This document shows, piece by piece, positions 16,010 to 24,907 of a DNA stretch of 64,000 bases. The translations under genes were made by a program, and so were the position numbers. This DNA is from Chryseosolibacter sp044507775 (GTDB lineage Bacteria; Bacteroidota; Bacteroidia; Cytophagales; Cyclobacteriaceae), in contig JBIQIY010000003.1 in assembly GCA_044507775.1 (NCBI GenBank), positions 186,001-250,000 of the forward strand, given 5' to 3'. The notes below the pieces were generated by a model that saw nothing but the letters and a program-made list of their open reading frames with translations, searched no databases and was not told the DNA's origin. Every line of letters starts with the position of its first letter. Positions within the stretch are counted from its first letter, which is position 1.

Positions 16010-18859
16010 ATGAAAAGGTTTCTTTTGCGAGCGCTGTTCTTTCTGATCCCGTTTTTGTGGTCGATTTACGCGTCCTCCCAGCCTAAAGGCGAGAAGGATT
16101 GCAGTACGACTTGCTACTCGTCAGAGGTAGTGTCAGTGGAAAAAAACTCTTCTACCTGCACTACTTATGAGATCAAAGTTTCTTACTCCGGCGCGTGCGC
16201 ACATGAACTTTCGCATTTTACCGTGGCTGTCCCTTGCGGAAAAATCAGCAACATCTCCAATTCCGGAAACTGGAAGCAGGAGATCGGTACGGACCCCACC
16301 ACCGGCATACGTGGATTCAAGATTGATGACATTTCCGGCTTCGGAAAGGGGAGCATGTCATCGTTTACCGTGAAATTCACTGTCTGTGCATCCGGGGACG
16401 ACTGCGCGTCACAGCTGAACTGCTGGCAACCACAGGTTGCGTACAAAGCTTCGACCTGTGTCAACTACGAGACCCTTAATGTGAGCTGCAAGTCGTTAAA
16501 GGCATCATTAGAAAAAGAGGATGTCAGCTGTTTTGGAGCAGGCGACGGATCACTGTCAGTTATTATCGAGGAGGGCCAGGAGCCGTATACTTTTACCTGG
16601 TCTGACAATGGATCCGGAATGGTACGATCTCCACTAGCCGCAGGTAGCTACAGCGTCATCGTGCGCGATGCGTCCGGCGAGGAAGTCGTGCTACAGGAAA
16701 CAATCAGCCAGCCCGAAAAAAATACGGTGTCAGGTGAGGTGAACGCCGCAAGTTGCAATGGCGCCTCGGATGGCTCCATCGATGTTTCGGTGTCAGGCGG
16801 TACTGGACCTTACAAATTCAAGTGGAATAATGGTCTTGAAACCGAGGACGTCGGATCCCTTACATCGGGCGCTTATACAGTGACTGTCACTGACCAGGCG
16901 AATTGCACTTCAACAGCAAGTTTTGTCGTCACGAGCACGTCATCGATTACCGCAACAGGAATCCAAAACAAACCTGATTGCAATGACACCAACGGGTCGA
17001 TCGATCTTTCGGTCTCCGGTGGAACACAGCCGTACTCGTTCCTGTGGTCAAACGGCATCACGGACGAGGACGTGGCCAACATCGGCGCAGGCCTCTATAG
17101 CGTAACGATCACCGATGCAGCGGGCTGCTCACTGGTGAAGTCCTTCGTCATTCGAGACAACAATACGCTGAGTCTCACTGCGGTCAGCACGCCCACGAGT
17201 TGTACGGATGACGCCTCAGGTCAACTCAATCTGACTGTAACGGGAGGCACATCGCCTTATACCTATAAATGGTCGAATGGATCAACATCAGAGGATCCCG
17301 ACAATCTGGCGTCTGGCTTATACACGGTGACGGTCACTGATTCCAAAGGTTGTACTGTATCCGGGGGATACGTCGTGTCCAAAAATACATTCCAGGTTTC
17401 GCGCACCGTCGTACAACCGACCTGCGCCGGTGAAAGCAACGGCTCGATAACGCTACAGGAACCGGTGGGAGGGACCGCTCCTTACACTTACTTGTGGTCC
17501 ACCGGTGAGACGGGAACTTCACTCACCGATCTTCAACCTGGAACCTATTCAGTAACGGTCACCGACGCCATGGGCTGCTCGCGCACGATCACTTCAACGA
17601 TCAGCAACCCTCCGACCCTTTCGGTATCAGCCACTGTGTCGAACACAAATTGCAATGCGGAAGGCTCGTTTACTATCGATGTAAACGCCTCGGGTGGAAC
17701 CGCTCCCTATACGTTTGAGTGGTCTGATGGCAACACAGATCAAGATCGCAGCGAACTAACCGCAGGCACCTACACAGTCACCGTAACGGATGCCCGCGGC
17801 TGCAGCACTTCAAAAGAAGTTATCGTTGAGGGGGAAAGCCCTGCGTGGTCTTGCGCGATTAGTGAGCCGGCTACAGATCCGGATTGCGGATCCACCGGGA
17901 ATATACTCACTACATCCATTACCGGTGCCGACTCTTATTCCTGGACCCTAGCGAGCAGTGACGGAACGTGGGAGATTACAAGTCCGGCAAATACTTCGGA
18001 AATATCCTACACAGCCGGAGGGTCGAATACCACCGCTACTTTTACTTTGACCATCACGAACGCGGGATGCGTGCAGACGTGCTCGTATACAATCAATGCA
18101 TGCACAGCCGATGACAACAGTGGAGAAGATCCAGGTGGAGAAGATCCGGGAGGAGAAGATCCGGGTGGTGAGGAGCCTGGCGGTGAGACTCCGGGGGGAC
18201 AAGAACCGGGTGGCGGAAGTCAGACGTGCGAAGAATGTTTTAGCACGACCGCATCCCTTGTCACTGCGTCCGGCAATTGCCGCACTTACGAAATGGTTGT
18301 CAACACAACCGGACTTTGCCGCCATGAGCTGTCCCATTGGACACTGGCTATTCCATGCGGAACCATCAGCAACGTTTCGAATTCACGGGGATGGAAAATG
18401 GAATACGGCAAAGATCCCACTACCGGACTTTACGGTTTGAAGGTTGACGATATCGACGGTTTTGGGAAAGATGAAGCATCCTTTACAGTGCGGTTCACCC
18501 TGTGCGAAGAGGGTACTTGCGATCTCTCCTATTGGGATCCGACCGTCGCCTATAAAGCGGGACTCTGCGTGGGTACTGAAACCATCGAGATACCGGCATG
18601 GTCCGCCGCAGATGACACGAGAGTTTCAGTCTATCCCAATCCATTCAGCGAAAACATTCAATTTGCATGGACCGCCGACGCAAAGTCTACCAGCCTTGAG
18701 ATCATTGATCAATACGGAGGCGTTGTTTCCAGGTCGGCCGCCCAAAATGACGCATCGCATTCTATCTCACTGGAGTCGTCTGCCCTTCCGAAAGGCATCT
18801 ACTACTACCGGTTGATTATCGATGGGAAAACACACAGTGGAAAGATCACAAAAAGATAA
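16010..18859 (+). CDS. Secreted SprB-repeat surface protein with T9SS type A sorting domain
   Basis: This 949-residue protein has a signal peptide (about 1-24). A cysteine-rich domain A (about 30-160) is followed by six SprB repeats (about 168-610) with the pattern C-x-G, dGs, GG-x-x-PY, W-s-x-G, aG-x-Y-x-V-t-D-x-x-GC. An extra Ig-like unit precedes a Gly-Glu-Asp-Pro linker (about 705-740), a second copy of domain A (about 740-862) and a C-terminal T9SS signal (872-949) beginning VSVYPNP and ending SGKITKR. SprB repeats occur in adhesins carried along the cell surface during gliding. The start at 16010 is chosen because the signal peptide begins there; a GTG at 15950 is in frame. Both domain A copies carry HELSH, discussed separately. 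Confidence 0.9.
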   Translation: MKRFLLRALFFLIPFLWSIYASSQPKGEKDCSTTCYSSEVVSVEKNSSTCTTYEIKVSYSGACAHELSHFTVAVPCGKISNISNSGNWKQEIGTDPTTGIRGFKIDDISGFGKGSMSSFTVKFTVCASGDDCASQLNCWQPQVAYKASTCVNYETLNVSCKSLKASLEKEDVSCFGAGDGSLSVIIEEGQEPYTFTWSDNGSGMVRSPLAAGSYSVIVRDASGEEVVLQETISQPEKNTVSGEVNAASCNGASDGSIDVSVSGGTGPYKFKWNNGLETEDVGSLTSGAYTVTVTDQANCTSTASFVVTSTSSITATGIQNKPDCNDTNGSIDLSVSGGTQPYSFLWSNGITDEDVANIGAGLYSVTITDAAGCSLVKSFVIRDNNTLSLTAVSTPTSCTDDASGQLNLTVTGGTSPYTYKWSNGSTSEDPDNLASGLYTVTVTDSKGCTVSGGYVVSKNTFQVSRTVVQPTCAGESNGSITLQEPVGGTAPYTYLWSTGETGTSLTDLQPGTYSVTVTDAMGCSRTITSTISNPPTLSVSATVSNTNCNAEGSFTIDVNASGGTAPYTFEWSDGNTDQDRSELTAGTYTVTVTDARGCSTSKEVIVEGESPAWSCAISEPATDPDCGSTGNILTTSITGADSYSWTLASSDGTWEITSPANTSEISYTAGGSNTTATFTLTITNAGCVQTCSYTINACTADDNSGEDPGGEDPGGEDPGGEEPGGETPGGQEPGGGSQTCEECFSTTASLVTASGNCRTYEMVVNTTGLCRHELSHWTLAIPCGTISNVSNSRGWKMEYGKDPTTGLYGLKVDDIDGFGKDEASFTVRFTLCEEGTCDLSYWDPTVAYKAGLCVGTETIEIPAWSAADDTRVSVYPNPFSENIQFAWTADAKSTSLEIIDQYGGVVSRSAAQNDASHSISLESSALPKGIYYYRLIIDGKTHSGKITKR
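16510..17840 (+). repeat. Six tandem SprB repeats within the coding sequence
   Basis: Six units of about 70-75 residues each are visible in translation. Each has a cysteine near its start, a GG-x-x-PY turn, a tryptophan strand and a closing V-x-V-x-D strand; a GC follows in most units. The repeats differ in DNA, so they are old rather than freshly copied. Confidence 0.85.
18118..18225 (+). repeat. Gly-Glu-Asp-Pro linker repeat
   Basis: A near-perfect 15-base repeat (GGAGAAGATCCAGGT-like) encodes about six GGEDP/GGEEP/GGETP units joining the Ig-like part to the second cysteine-rich domain. It is probably a flexible spacer and is prone to length change by slippage. Confidence 0.8.
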
Positions 18860-18880
18860 ACCAACCCAACCCTGTAAACC

Positions 18881-18911
18881 AAAAGGTCAGCAGTTGTATG
18901 CTGACCTTTTT
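18881..18911. terminator. Bidirectional rho-independent terminator
   Basis: A perfect 12-base-pair stem (AAAAGGTCAGCA / TGCTGACCTTTT) with loop GTTGTA lies between two convergent genes. T runs follow on both strands (five on plus, four on minus), so it can end both the SprB-repeat transcript and the RNase G transcript. Confidence 0.88.
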
Positions 18912-18937
18912 CATTTGGATAACCCTGACACGATTTA

Positions 18938-20494
18938 TCAGGTGTTCACCTGGATTTCTTCGCCTTCCTTGTTCAGGAATTTAAATTCCGTTACAGCAAG
19001 AGATGTATCGACAACGATATTCACCCATCGCTTGTACTTGAAATACCATTTAACGCGTTGCGAAAAGATGCCGCGGGTAAAGAACGCATGCAGGTAGGGA
19101 TGCAGCGCCAGCACCAGGTTCTTTTCGTTCTGTTTTACCAGCAGGTGTTCAATGTTCTTCTCGATAAGATCCGATGTAAGGATCGAAGCCGTGATTTTTC
19201 CGGTTCCGTTGCAAGTCGGACACGTCTCTTTAGTAATAATATTCATCTGCGGCCTCACGCGTTCGCGTGTGATTTGCATCAGGCCGAATTTGGAGAGAGG
19301 CAGTACAGTGGACTTTGCTTTGTCGTCCATCATCGCCTCCTTCATTACTTTGTAGATCAGCTTCTTGTTATCGAGGCTCTTCATGTCGATGAAGTCGATG
19401 ACAATGATTCCGCCCATGTCGCGTAGCCGGAGTTGTCGTGCGATTTCCCGCGCCGCCTCGACGTTGACAGAGAGCGCTGTCGTCTCCTGATTTTCCTCGC
19501 GGTTAGATTTGTTTCCGCTGTTTACGTCGATGACGTGAAGCGCCTCTGTGTGTTCGATGATCAAGTATCCCCCTGTTCGGAGGCTCACGGTTGTTCCGAA
19601 AGCGGATTTGATCTGCTTTTCGATGCCGTAGTGCTCAAATATCTTGGCCTTGCCGTTGTAGAGTTTGACTATCTTCTCTTTTTCCGGGGCGATGGTCTTG
19701 ATGAAAGCTTTTACTTCATCATACGTCTTTTTGTCGTCGACGTGAACGTTGTCGAATGATTCGTTCAGCAGGTCGCGAAGCAGTGAGGAAGTCTTATCGA
19801 GTTCGCCGATGAGCTTGTCGCGAGGCTGCGCATTGACAAGTCTGGCCATACCTTCTTCCCAGTTCTTGACCTGGTTTCTCAGGTCGCGATCGAGTTCGGC
19901 GACTTCCTTGTTCTCTGCAACAGTGCGGATGATGACGCCGAATTTTTCCGGCTTGATGGATTGGATAAGGCGAAGAAGTCTTTTTCGCTCTTCGCTGCTG
20001 GTAATTTTCTTGCTTACGCTGACAGCGTTGGAAAATGGCACCAGCACCAGGTATCTCCCGGCTAGTGATAACTCGCAGGATAATCGGGGGCCCTTTGTCG
20101 AGATAGGCTCTTTTACAATCTGAACCGGTATTACCTGATTTTTCGTAAGCTGCTGGACAATTTTTCCATGCTTATCGATGTCCGGTTCCGAATTGAATTT
20201 GTCGAGTCTTCCACCGTTCATTCTCTTGGATCGCACGAGCTTCGTAAACTTCTGAAGCGAACTAAACTGCGGTCCGAGATCCAGGTAGTGCAGGAAAGCA
20301 TCTTTATCATAACCAACGTCGATAAAAGCTGCATTCAATCCGGGAACAACTTTTTTGACCGTTCCCAGGTAAATATCACCTACTGTGAATTTACTGCCCT
20401 CGGCTTCCTGGTGGAATTCAACGAGCGTCTTGTCTTTAAGAAGGGCTATACGACATCCGTCCTGAGTGGCACTAATAATTAGTTCGTTACTCAA
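18938..20494 (-). CDS. rng: Ribonuclease G/E family
   Basis: The 518-residue endoribonuclease acts in 16S rRNA 5' maturation and mRNA decay. An S1 RNA-binding insert (about 30-120, with GDIYLGTVKKV and AFIDVG) is followed by the RNase H-like core. The catalytic aspartates lie in VIDVNSGN and in the VIDFIDM stretch, and the Zn-link is CPTCNG. There is no long C-terminal scaffold, so it is RNase G-like rather than RNase E-like. The start codon is TTG at 20494, giving the MSNEL N-terminus usual in Bacteroidota; no ATG is available. It is the last gene of a minus-strand series of HU, TPR protein, COX24-like protein and rng. Confidence 0.93.
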   Translation of the reverse strand: MSNELIISATQDGCRIALLKDKTLVEFHQEAEGSKFTVGDIYLGTVKKVVPGLNAAFIDVGYDKDAFLHYLDLGPQFSSLQKFTKLVRSKRMNGGRLDKFNSEPDIDKHGKIVQQLTKNQVIPVQIVKEPISTKGPRLSCELSLAGRYLVLVPFSNAVSVSKKITSSEERKRLLRLIQSIKPEKFGVIIRTVAENKEVAELDRDLRNQVKNWEEGMARLVNAQPRDKLIGELDKTSSLLRDLLNESFDNVHVDDKKTYDEVKAFIKTIAPEKEKIVKLYNGKAKIFEHYGIEKQIKSAFGTTVSLRTGGYLIIEHTEALHVIDVNSGNKSNREENQETTALSVNVEAAREIARQLRLRDMGGIIVIDFIDMKSLDNKKLIYKVMKEAMMDDKAKSTVLPLSKFGLMQITRERVRPQMNIITKETCPTCNGTGKITASILTSDLIEKNIEHLLVKQNEKNLVLALHPYLHAFFTRGIFSQRVKWYFKYKRWVNIVVDTSLAVTEFKFLNKEGEEIQVNT

Positions 20495-20584
20495 AACACA
20501 AATGGTTTAACTGAAATGTTGTATAAGCGTGTATGAACAGCGCTGCCTGCAAGGCAAATATTTTGCCTCTGGCGTTTCGCAGAA

Positions 20585-20674
20585 TTATTTCTTCTTGTGT
20601 CTGTTCTTTCTAAGCCGCTTCTTACGCTTGTGCGTGGCCATTTTGTGTTTCTTTCTTTTCTTTCCGCTAGGCAT
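20585..20674 (-). CDS. AURKAIP1/COX24-domain small ribosomal-type protein (29 aa)
   Basis: An ATG at 20674 opens a 29-codon frame encoding an extremely basic peptide, with more than half its residues Lys or Arg plus His. It starts MPSGKKRKKHK, continues MATHKRKKR and ends HKKK. This matches the COX24/AURKAIP1 domain peptide found in most Bacteroidota, related to mitochondrial mS38 and mycobacterial bS22, both small ribosomal subunit proteins. Its place between rng and a TPR gene in the HU-rng series agrees with the phylum's gene order. It is too short for most gene finders. Ribosome association is inferred from homology. Confidence 0.85.
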   Translation of the reverse strand: MPSGKKRKKHKMATHKRKKRLRKNRHKKK

Positions 20675-20724
20675 ATAAATGTTTTAATTTTGTTTTTCCC
20701 GCTTTGATGCAGGACGGTTAAGGA

Positions 20725-21537
20725 TTATTCCAAATCTTTCAGATAGGAATCAACGGTGGCCTGAACCGCTGGATCTGTCTCTGTTTGCTTTAATTTTTCA
20801 AATTGTTCTTTTGCCCTTTTCTTGTCACCGGCGTTCATCAGTGCTACTCCTAAAAGCAACTGCCCCTGCGTATGCCTGGGGTTGATCTCGACCAGTTCTT
20901 CAAGTCTCTCTACTGCGCGGTCATACTGACCGGACTGTATCGACAGCATCCCCATGTTAAACAAGGCGAGCTCGTTCGTGGGATCCTTTATGAGCACCTC
21001 CCGCAACATCATGATTCCCTGCATGGGGTTCGGCGATGTCAGAAAGGTCATGGCCATCTTTGTTTTCGCCTCGAGGTTGTCTGGCTCGCGCTCCAGTACC
21101 TTGCCATAAAATTCCTGAGCTTTACCGGCCAGTTCTTGTTGTCGTGCCTGGGTCAGCGCCAGTGTGTACGCCTGATAGTAATTATCAGCAGCCTTTATCC
21201 AGCTTTTCGTGTTGTCAAAGTACTCAGACGCCCTCTCCGCGTACCAGCCTGCGCTATCAAATTGATTCGCAGCCCGATACAGGCTCGCCAAAGAGTCGGC
21301 AAAGATAGCATTTTTTTCTTTCCCCGCACTTTTGTCGAATTCCTTCTTTAACGCAGTGATCGCGCTGAGAACTTCCGCCGGCGCCTCTACGTGATCGGCG
21401 ATGTTTGCGGAAATGCTATCCTGCACGGTTGCGCCTGTCAGTGTCCCTTCGTTTTCAATTACGACCTTTGGAAGCTGAAAGAGAAGCCATATCGAAATGG
21501 CGCAGATAACGAGAATTAATAAACGTGTCTTTATCAT
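20725..21537 (-). CDS. Tetratricopeptide repeat membrane-anchored protein
   Basis: This 270-residue protein has an N-terminal membrane segment (about 5-20), a linker and about four TPR units (about 75-255), for example ALFNMGMLSIQSGQYDRAVE and GQLLLGVALMNAGDKKRA. It is probably anchored in the inner membrane with its TPR part in the periplasm, serving as a protein-binding scaffold. It sits 55 bases after the HU gene and 50 bases before the COX24-like gene, all on the minus strand. The function is not known, and the position next to HU and rng is common in this phylum. Confidence 0.85.
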   Translation of the reverse strand: MIKTRLLILVICAISIWLLFQLPKVVIENEGTLTGATVQDSISANIADHVEAPAEVLSAITALKKEFDKSAGKEKNAIFADSLASLYRAANQFDSAGWYAERASEYFDNTKSWIKAADNYYQAYTLALTQARQQELAGKAQEFYGKVLEREPDNLEAKTKMAMTFLTSPNPMQGIMMLREVLIKDPTNELALFNMGMLSIQSGQYDRAVERLEELVEINPRHTQGQLLLGVALMNAGDKKRAKEQFEKLKQTETDPAVQATVDSYLKDLE

Positions 21538-21592
21538 ATTAGCTGATGCAACTGCTACCCACTACTTCACGGGCACAGAACACTTCCGGGAA

Positions 21593-21898
21593 TTATTTCT
21601 CTGCAGTTTGCTTCACCTTTTCACTGTTCTTGATCTTGTTGATAAAGATCTTGGCAGGTTTAAAACTGGGAATAAAATGTTCATCGATGACAAGGGCAGT
21701 GTTTCTAGAAATATTGCGGGCGATTTTCCGCTTGCGTTTCTTGTTAATAAAACTTCCAAATCCGCGTACGTAGATGTTGTGGCCATTTGCCATAGAATTC
21801 TTCACCACGCTGAAAAACGCCTCCACTGATGCAGTCACGTCAGCCTTATCCACACCGGTCTTTTCTGCGATTTCGTTGATAATATCTGCTTTAGTCAC
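21593..21898 (-). CDS. HU/IHF family DNA-binding protein
   Basis: The 101-residue protein has the whole bacterial histone-like fold: two helices (MTKADIINEIAEKTGV, then VEAFFSVVKNSM), then the GFGSF turn and a basic beta-arm region with ARN. The usual RNP turn is replaced by RNISRN. The C-terminus extends about ten residues beyond E. coli HU and is Lys-rich. It is expected to dimerise, bend DNA and help organise the nucleoid. It heads the minus-strand series, with a good -7 element 36 bases upstream, and is divergent from mutY. Confidence 0.93.
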   Translation of the reverse strand: MTKADIINEIAEKTGVDKADVTASVEAFFSVVKNSMANGHNIYVRGFGSFINKKRKRKIARNISRNTALVIDEHFIPSFKPAKIFINKIKNSEKVKQTAEK

Positions 21899-21934
21899 TT
21901 GGTATATTTTTAAGTCCAGGAAATTTCAGGAGGC

Positions 21935-21942
21935 CAAATTTA
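21935..21942 (-). promoter_or_regulatory. Candidate Bacteroidota -7 promoter element (HU gene)
   Basis: On the minus strand the bases read TAAATTTG, an exact match to TAnnTTTG, 36 bases before the HU start codon in the short divergent gap shared with mutY. Confidence 0.45.
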
Positions 21943-21995
21943 GTTTGCCTTCACAGAATTAAAAATTAATATTGAAAAAATTGATTATCAAGGGG

Positions 21996-23054
21996 ATGGG
22001 CAAACGTTATTTCTCAGATAAACTCGTTAAATGGTATCTGGAAAACAGCCGGCCGCTTCCCTGGAGAGAGACGAAGGACCCGTACCTGATATGGCTTTCG
22101 GAAGTCATTTTGCAACAAACGCGGGTGGCCCAGGGCCTTCCTTACTACCACCGCTTCACTGAAACATTCCCCACCGTCCGGCAACTTGCCGCCGCCAGCG
22201 AACAAGATGTTCTTCGTCTCTGGCAGGGCCTGGGTTACTACACGAGAGCCCGCAATCTTCACAAGTGCGCGAAGGTGATCGTCGAGCGCTACGATGGAAA
22301 GTTTCCTCGCTCTTACAGTGAACTCGTGGAATTACCAGGCATCGGCCAGTATACCGCTGCTGCCATTGCGTCGTTTTCATTCGGCGAACCTGTCGCCGTC
22401 GTAGATGGAAATGTTTTCCGGGTGTTGTCTCGACTGTTCGGGATCGACACGCCTGTAAATTCGCCGCAAGGCAAAAAGGTGTTCTCCGAGCTGGCGAACG
22501 AGCTAATTTCCAAAAACGAACCCGCCATTCACAATCAGGCCGCCATGGAATTTGGCGCCATACACTGCACACCGGTCAACCCGCGCTGCGAGGTCTGTGT
22601 CTTTAAACCGTCCTGCGTTGCTTACCACAGTAAGCTTGTCAACACCCTTCCTGTCAAGAACGCAGCAAAAAAAGCGCGCAAGCGGTACTTCTTTTACCTC
22701 GTTGTTGAAAAGGACAATTCGATTCTTATGAAGAAACGCGATCAGAGCGACATCTGGCATGGCCTATTTGACTTCGGACTCATTGAAACGAATCGGCCGG
22801 TAAATCCGGAAAACCTGATCCAGGACGCAGCACATAAAAAATGGTTCCGAAGGGCGGAGCGGGTAGCCATTTCAAAAAAATACGTTCACATTCTGAGTCA
22901 TCAGATAATCCACTGCCGCTTCATTCATCTGCGCGCCCGACCAACGTTCGAAAAGCCTGCAAAAGACCTGAATTTTTATTCCCCCGGCGAAATAGCGCGC
23001 TTGCCGAAACCGGCTTTAATTACCCGTTATCTCGATGCGCAACATAGGCGGTAG
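21996..23054 (+). CDS. mutY: A/G-specific adenine glycosylase
   Basis: This 352-residue DNA-repair enzyme removes adenine mispaired with 8-oxoguanine. The HhH-GPD core has the catalytic Glu in SEVILQQTRV, the helix-hairpin-helix LPGIGQYTAAAI and the catalytic Asp in VVDGNVFRVLSR. A 4Fe-4S cluster motif follows with spacing C-x6-C-x2-C-x5-C (CTPVNPRCEVCVFKPSC). A C-terminal NUDIX-like domain (about 230-352) recognises 8-oxoG. I use the ATG at 21996 because family members begin close to FSDKLVKWY; a TTG at 21972 would add eight residues. It is followed 64 bases later by ssb. Confidence 0.93.
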   Translation: MGKRYFSDKLVKWYLENSRPLPWRETKDPYLIWLSEVILQQTRVAQGLPYYHRFTETFPTVRQLAAASEQDVLRLWQGLGYYTRARNLHKCAKVIVERYDGKFPRSYSELVELPGIGQYTAAAIASFSFGEPVAVVDGNVFRVLSRLFGIDTPVNSPQGKKVFSELANELISKNEPAIHNQAAMEFGAIHCTPVNPRCEVCVFKPSCVAYHSKLVNTLPVKNAAKKARKRYFFYLVVEKDNSILMKKRDQSDIWHGLFDFGLIETNRPVNPENLIQDAAHKKWFRRAERVAISKKYVHILSHQIIHCRFIHLRARPTFEKPAKDLNFYSPGEIARLPKPALITRYLDAQHRR

Positions 23055-23069
23055 TTTGTGGAAATTTGG

Positions 23070-23077
23070 TACTTTTG
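23070..23077 (+). promoter_or_regulatory. Candidate Bacteroidota -7 promoter element (ssb)
   Basis: TACTTTTG matches TAnnTTTG and ends 41 bases before the ssb start. TTTG motifs occur at 23055-23058 and 23065-23068 but are too close to serve as the usual -33 box. Confidence 0.42.
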
Positions 23078-23118
23078 ATTCCCGTTTAATATTTTTAGAA
23101 GTCTAAAAGCAAGAGATT

Positions 23119-23565
23119 ATGTCTGGAGTGAATAAAGTAATATTGATTGGCCGCCTCGGCAAAGAACCGGAAGTTCGCAATCTGGACAACGGTGTATCGG
23201 TTGCCAATTTCACCATGGCCACCTCCGAGTCATATAAGGACCGCGCCACCGGGGAAAAGAAAGAAGTTACGGAGTGGCACAACATCGTACTGTGGAGAGG
23301 CCTGGCAGAAATCACTCAAAAATATCTTCACAAAGGTGATCTTGTCTACATAGAAGGAAAACTGCGCACACGGTCGTGGGAAAAAGAAGGTGTGACGCGC
23401 TATACCACCGAGATCGTCGCAGACAACATGACGATGCTGGGCTCACGCGGTGGTGGTCAAAGCTCAGGCGGATCGTCCGACTACGGCCAGCGCTCCCAGG
23501 AACGCACGGCGCCCGAGCCATCTTATGGAGCGCCCGGCGATAGTACCGATGATCTTCCGTTTTAA
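23119..23565 (+). CDS. ssb: Single-stranded DNA-binding protein
   Basis: The 148-residue protein has an OB fold (about 1-107) starting SGVNKVILIGRLGKEPE and including the WHNIVLW strand and YIEGKLRTRSW. A Gly/Ser/Gln-rich disordered linker follows, and the acidic tip DDLPF recruits replication and repair partners. It coats single-stranded DNA as a tetramer. The gene lies between mutY and gldE with its own likely promoter, an arrangement common in Bacteroidota. Confidence 0.96.
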   Translation: MSGVNKVILIGRLGKEPEVRNLDNGVSVANFTMATSESYKDRATGEKKEVTEWHNIVLWRGLAEITQKYLHKGDLVYIEGKLRTRSWEKEGVTRYTTEIVADNMTMLGSRGGGQSSGGSSDYGQRSQERTAPEPSYGAPGDSTDDLPF

Positions 23566-23593
23566 TCACAAGTTCCACTAAATTATCCTCTGT

Positions 23594-24907
23594 TTGGACG
23601 AGCCTCCCAGTTATATATTCCTCTTCATTTCCCTGGAACCCGGCGTTCTTTACATTATCCTTGCAGCCTTTTTGGTTTTTCTGACTTCGCTGGCCTCCGC
23701 AACTGAGGCTGCGTTCTTTTCATTACATGCTGACGACCTGGAGCGCCTCCACAACAGCACGATCGAGGAAGAGAAAAATATCGCCGACCTTCAAACAAAT
23801 CCGCGGCTCCTCTTAACAACGCTGACGGCCTGCAAATACAGCATGATCTCCGGATCAGCGGTCACTTTCATCTTCTTTCTCACCGGAAATCGCCATCCCT
23901 ATACGGTGTCCACCCTGGTTATAGGTACGCTCGTACTGACGATCGCATTTACTTTTTGCGGAGTCATCATCCCGAAGATCTATGGAAAGGCAAACAATCT
24001 TTCTATTGCGAAACGATCGGCCCGTTTCTGCAAACGACTAATACGGCTATACCGCCCGCTCGTAACACCGCTTTTCCGCGTTTCCAACAAAGTAGAAACC
24101 AAGCTGGAGCAATTGCTCGAAAAATCTTCGGCTGAAGAACTAACCCAGGCTCTGAAACTTGCCAGCGACAACATAGAAACCACTGAAAGCGAAAAAGAAA
24201 TCTTGCAGGGAATCGTCAACTTCGGGACACTCACGGTGCGACAGGTAATGCGCCTGCGCAGTGAAATATCGTTTGCCGACTTTTCCCTGGACTTTGAATC
24301 CCTGCTGCAGCTCGTGCGGAAGTCCGGCTACTCGCGGATCCCCGTATGCCGGAACAACCTGGACCGCATTGAAGGTGTGCTCTACATCAAAGACCTGCTC
24401 CCGTTTCTGAATGAAAACTCATCCTTCGCGTGGCAAAAACTCATCCGCCCGGCATATTTCGCGCTTGAAACCCGGAAGATCGATCACCTCCTGAAGGACT
24501 TTCAGGAGAAAAGAGTCCACCTGGCGTTGGTCGCAGATGAATATGGCACGCTGACCGGGCTGATCACGCTGGAAGATATCATTGAGGAAATTATCGGCGA
24601 CATCAACGATGAGTTCGATGAAATCGGTTCTCATTATCAGAAAGTCGACAATCGCACGTTTATCTTTGACGGAAAGACGTCGATGCACGATTTTTGCAAA
24701 GTGTTCCAGACCGAAAGCCCCGTCTTCGCCAGGGCGAGAAATGCAAACAAGTCGCTGGGCGGAATGCTTCGACAGATCCGCGGTACTGTGCCCAGGGAAG
24801 GTGAACCGGTTATTATAAAACCTTTTACCTTTATTGTCGAGAAAATGGATAACCGCCGGATAAAAAAAGTCCGGGTACAGGTACATGACGAAAAACAAAA
24901 GGGATAG
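23594..24907 (+). CDS. gldE: Gliding motility-associated protein GldE (CBS/CorC domain membrane protein)
   Basis: This 437-residue inner-membrane protein has an N-terminal CNNM/DUF21-like part with about three hydrophobic segments (about 15-35, 75-100, 105-130), a paired CBS domain (about 210-335, with FADFSLDFESLL and GVLYIKDLLPF) and a CorC_HlyC domain at the end. In Flavobacterium johnsoniae, gldE lies beside gldD and supports gliding and type IX secretion. Here gldD overlaps its end by 23 bases, which supports the name over the generic hemolysin label. The start is TTG at 23594, 28 bases after the ssb stop. Confidence 0.88.
   Translation: MDEPPSYIFLFISLEPGVLYIILAAFLVFLTSLASATEAAFFSLHADDLERLHNSTIEEEKNIADLQTNPRLLLTTLTACKYSMISGSAVTFIFFLTGNRHPYTVSTLVIGTLVLTIAFTFCGVIIPKIYGKANNLSIAKRSARFCKRLIRLYRPLVTPLFRVSNKVETKLEQLLEKSSAEELTQALKLASDNIETTESEKEILQGIVNFGTLTVRQVMRLRSEISFADFSLDFESLLQLVRKSGYSRIPVCRNNLDRIEGVLYIKDLLPFLNENSSFAWQKLIRPAYFALETRKIDHLLKDFQEKRVHLALVADEYGTLTGLITLEDIIEEIIGDINDEFDEIGSHYQKVDNRTFIFDGKTSMHDFCKVFQTESPVFARARNANKSLGGMLRQIRGTVPREGEPVIIKPFTFIVEKMDNRRIKKVRVQVHDEKQKG

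Noticed and set aside
16202..18337. HELSH in both cysteine-rich domains as a zinc metallopeptidase HExxH motif
   Set aside because: Each copy is followed by xTxAxPCG on what looks like a beta-strand, not a helix, and no third ligand is seen. The domains resemble binding sandwiches, so the match is probably fortuitous.
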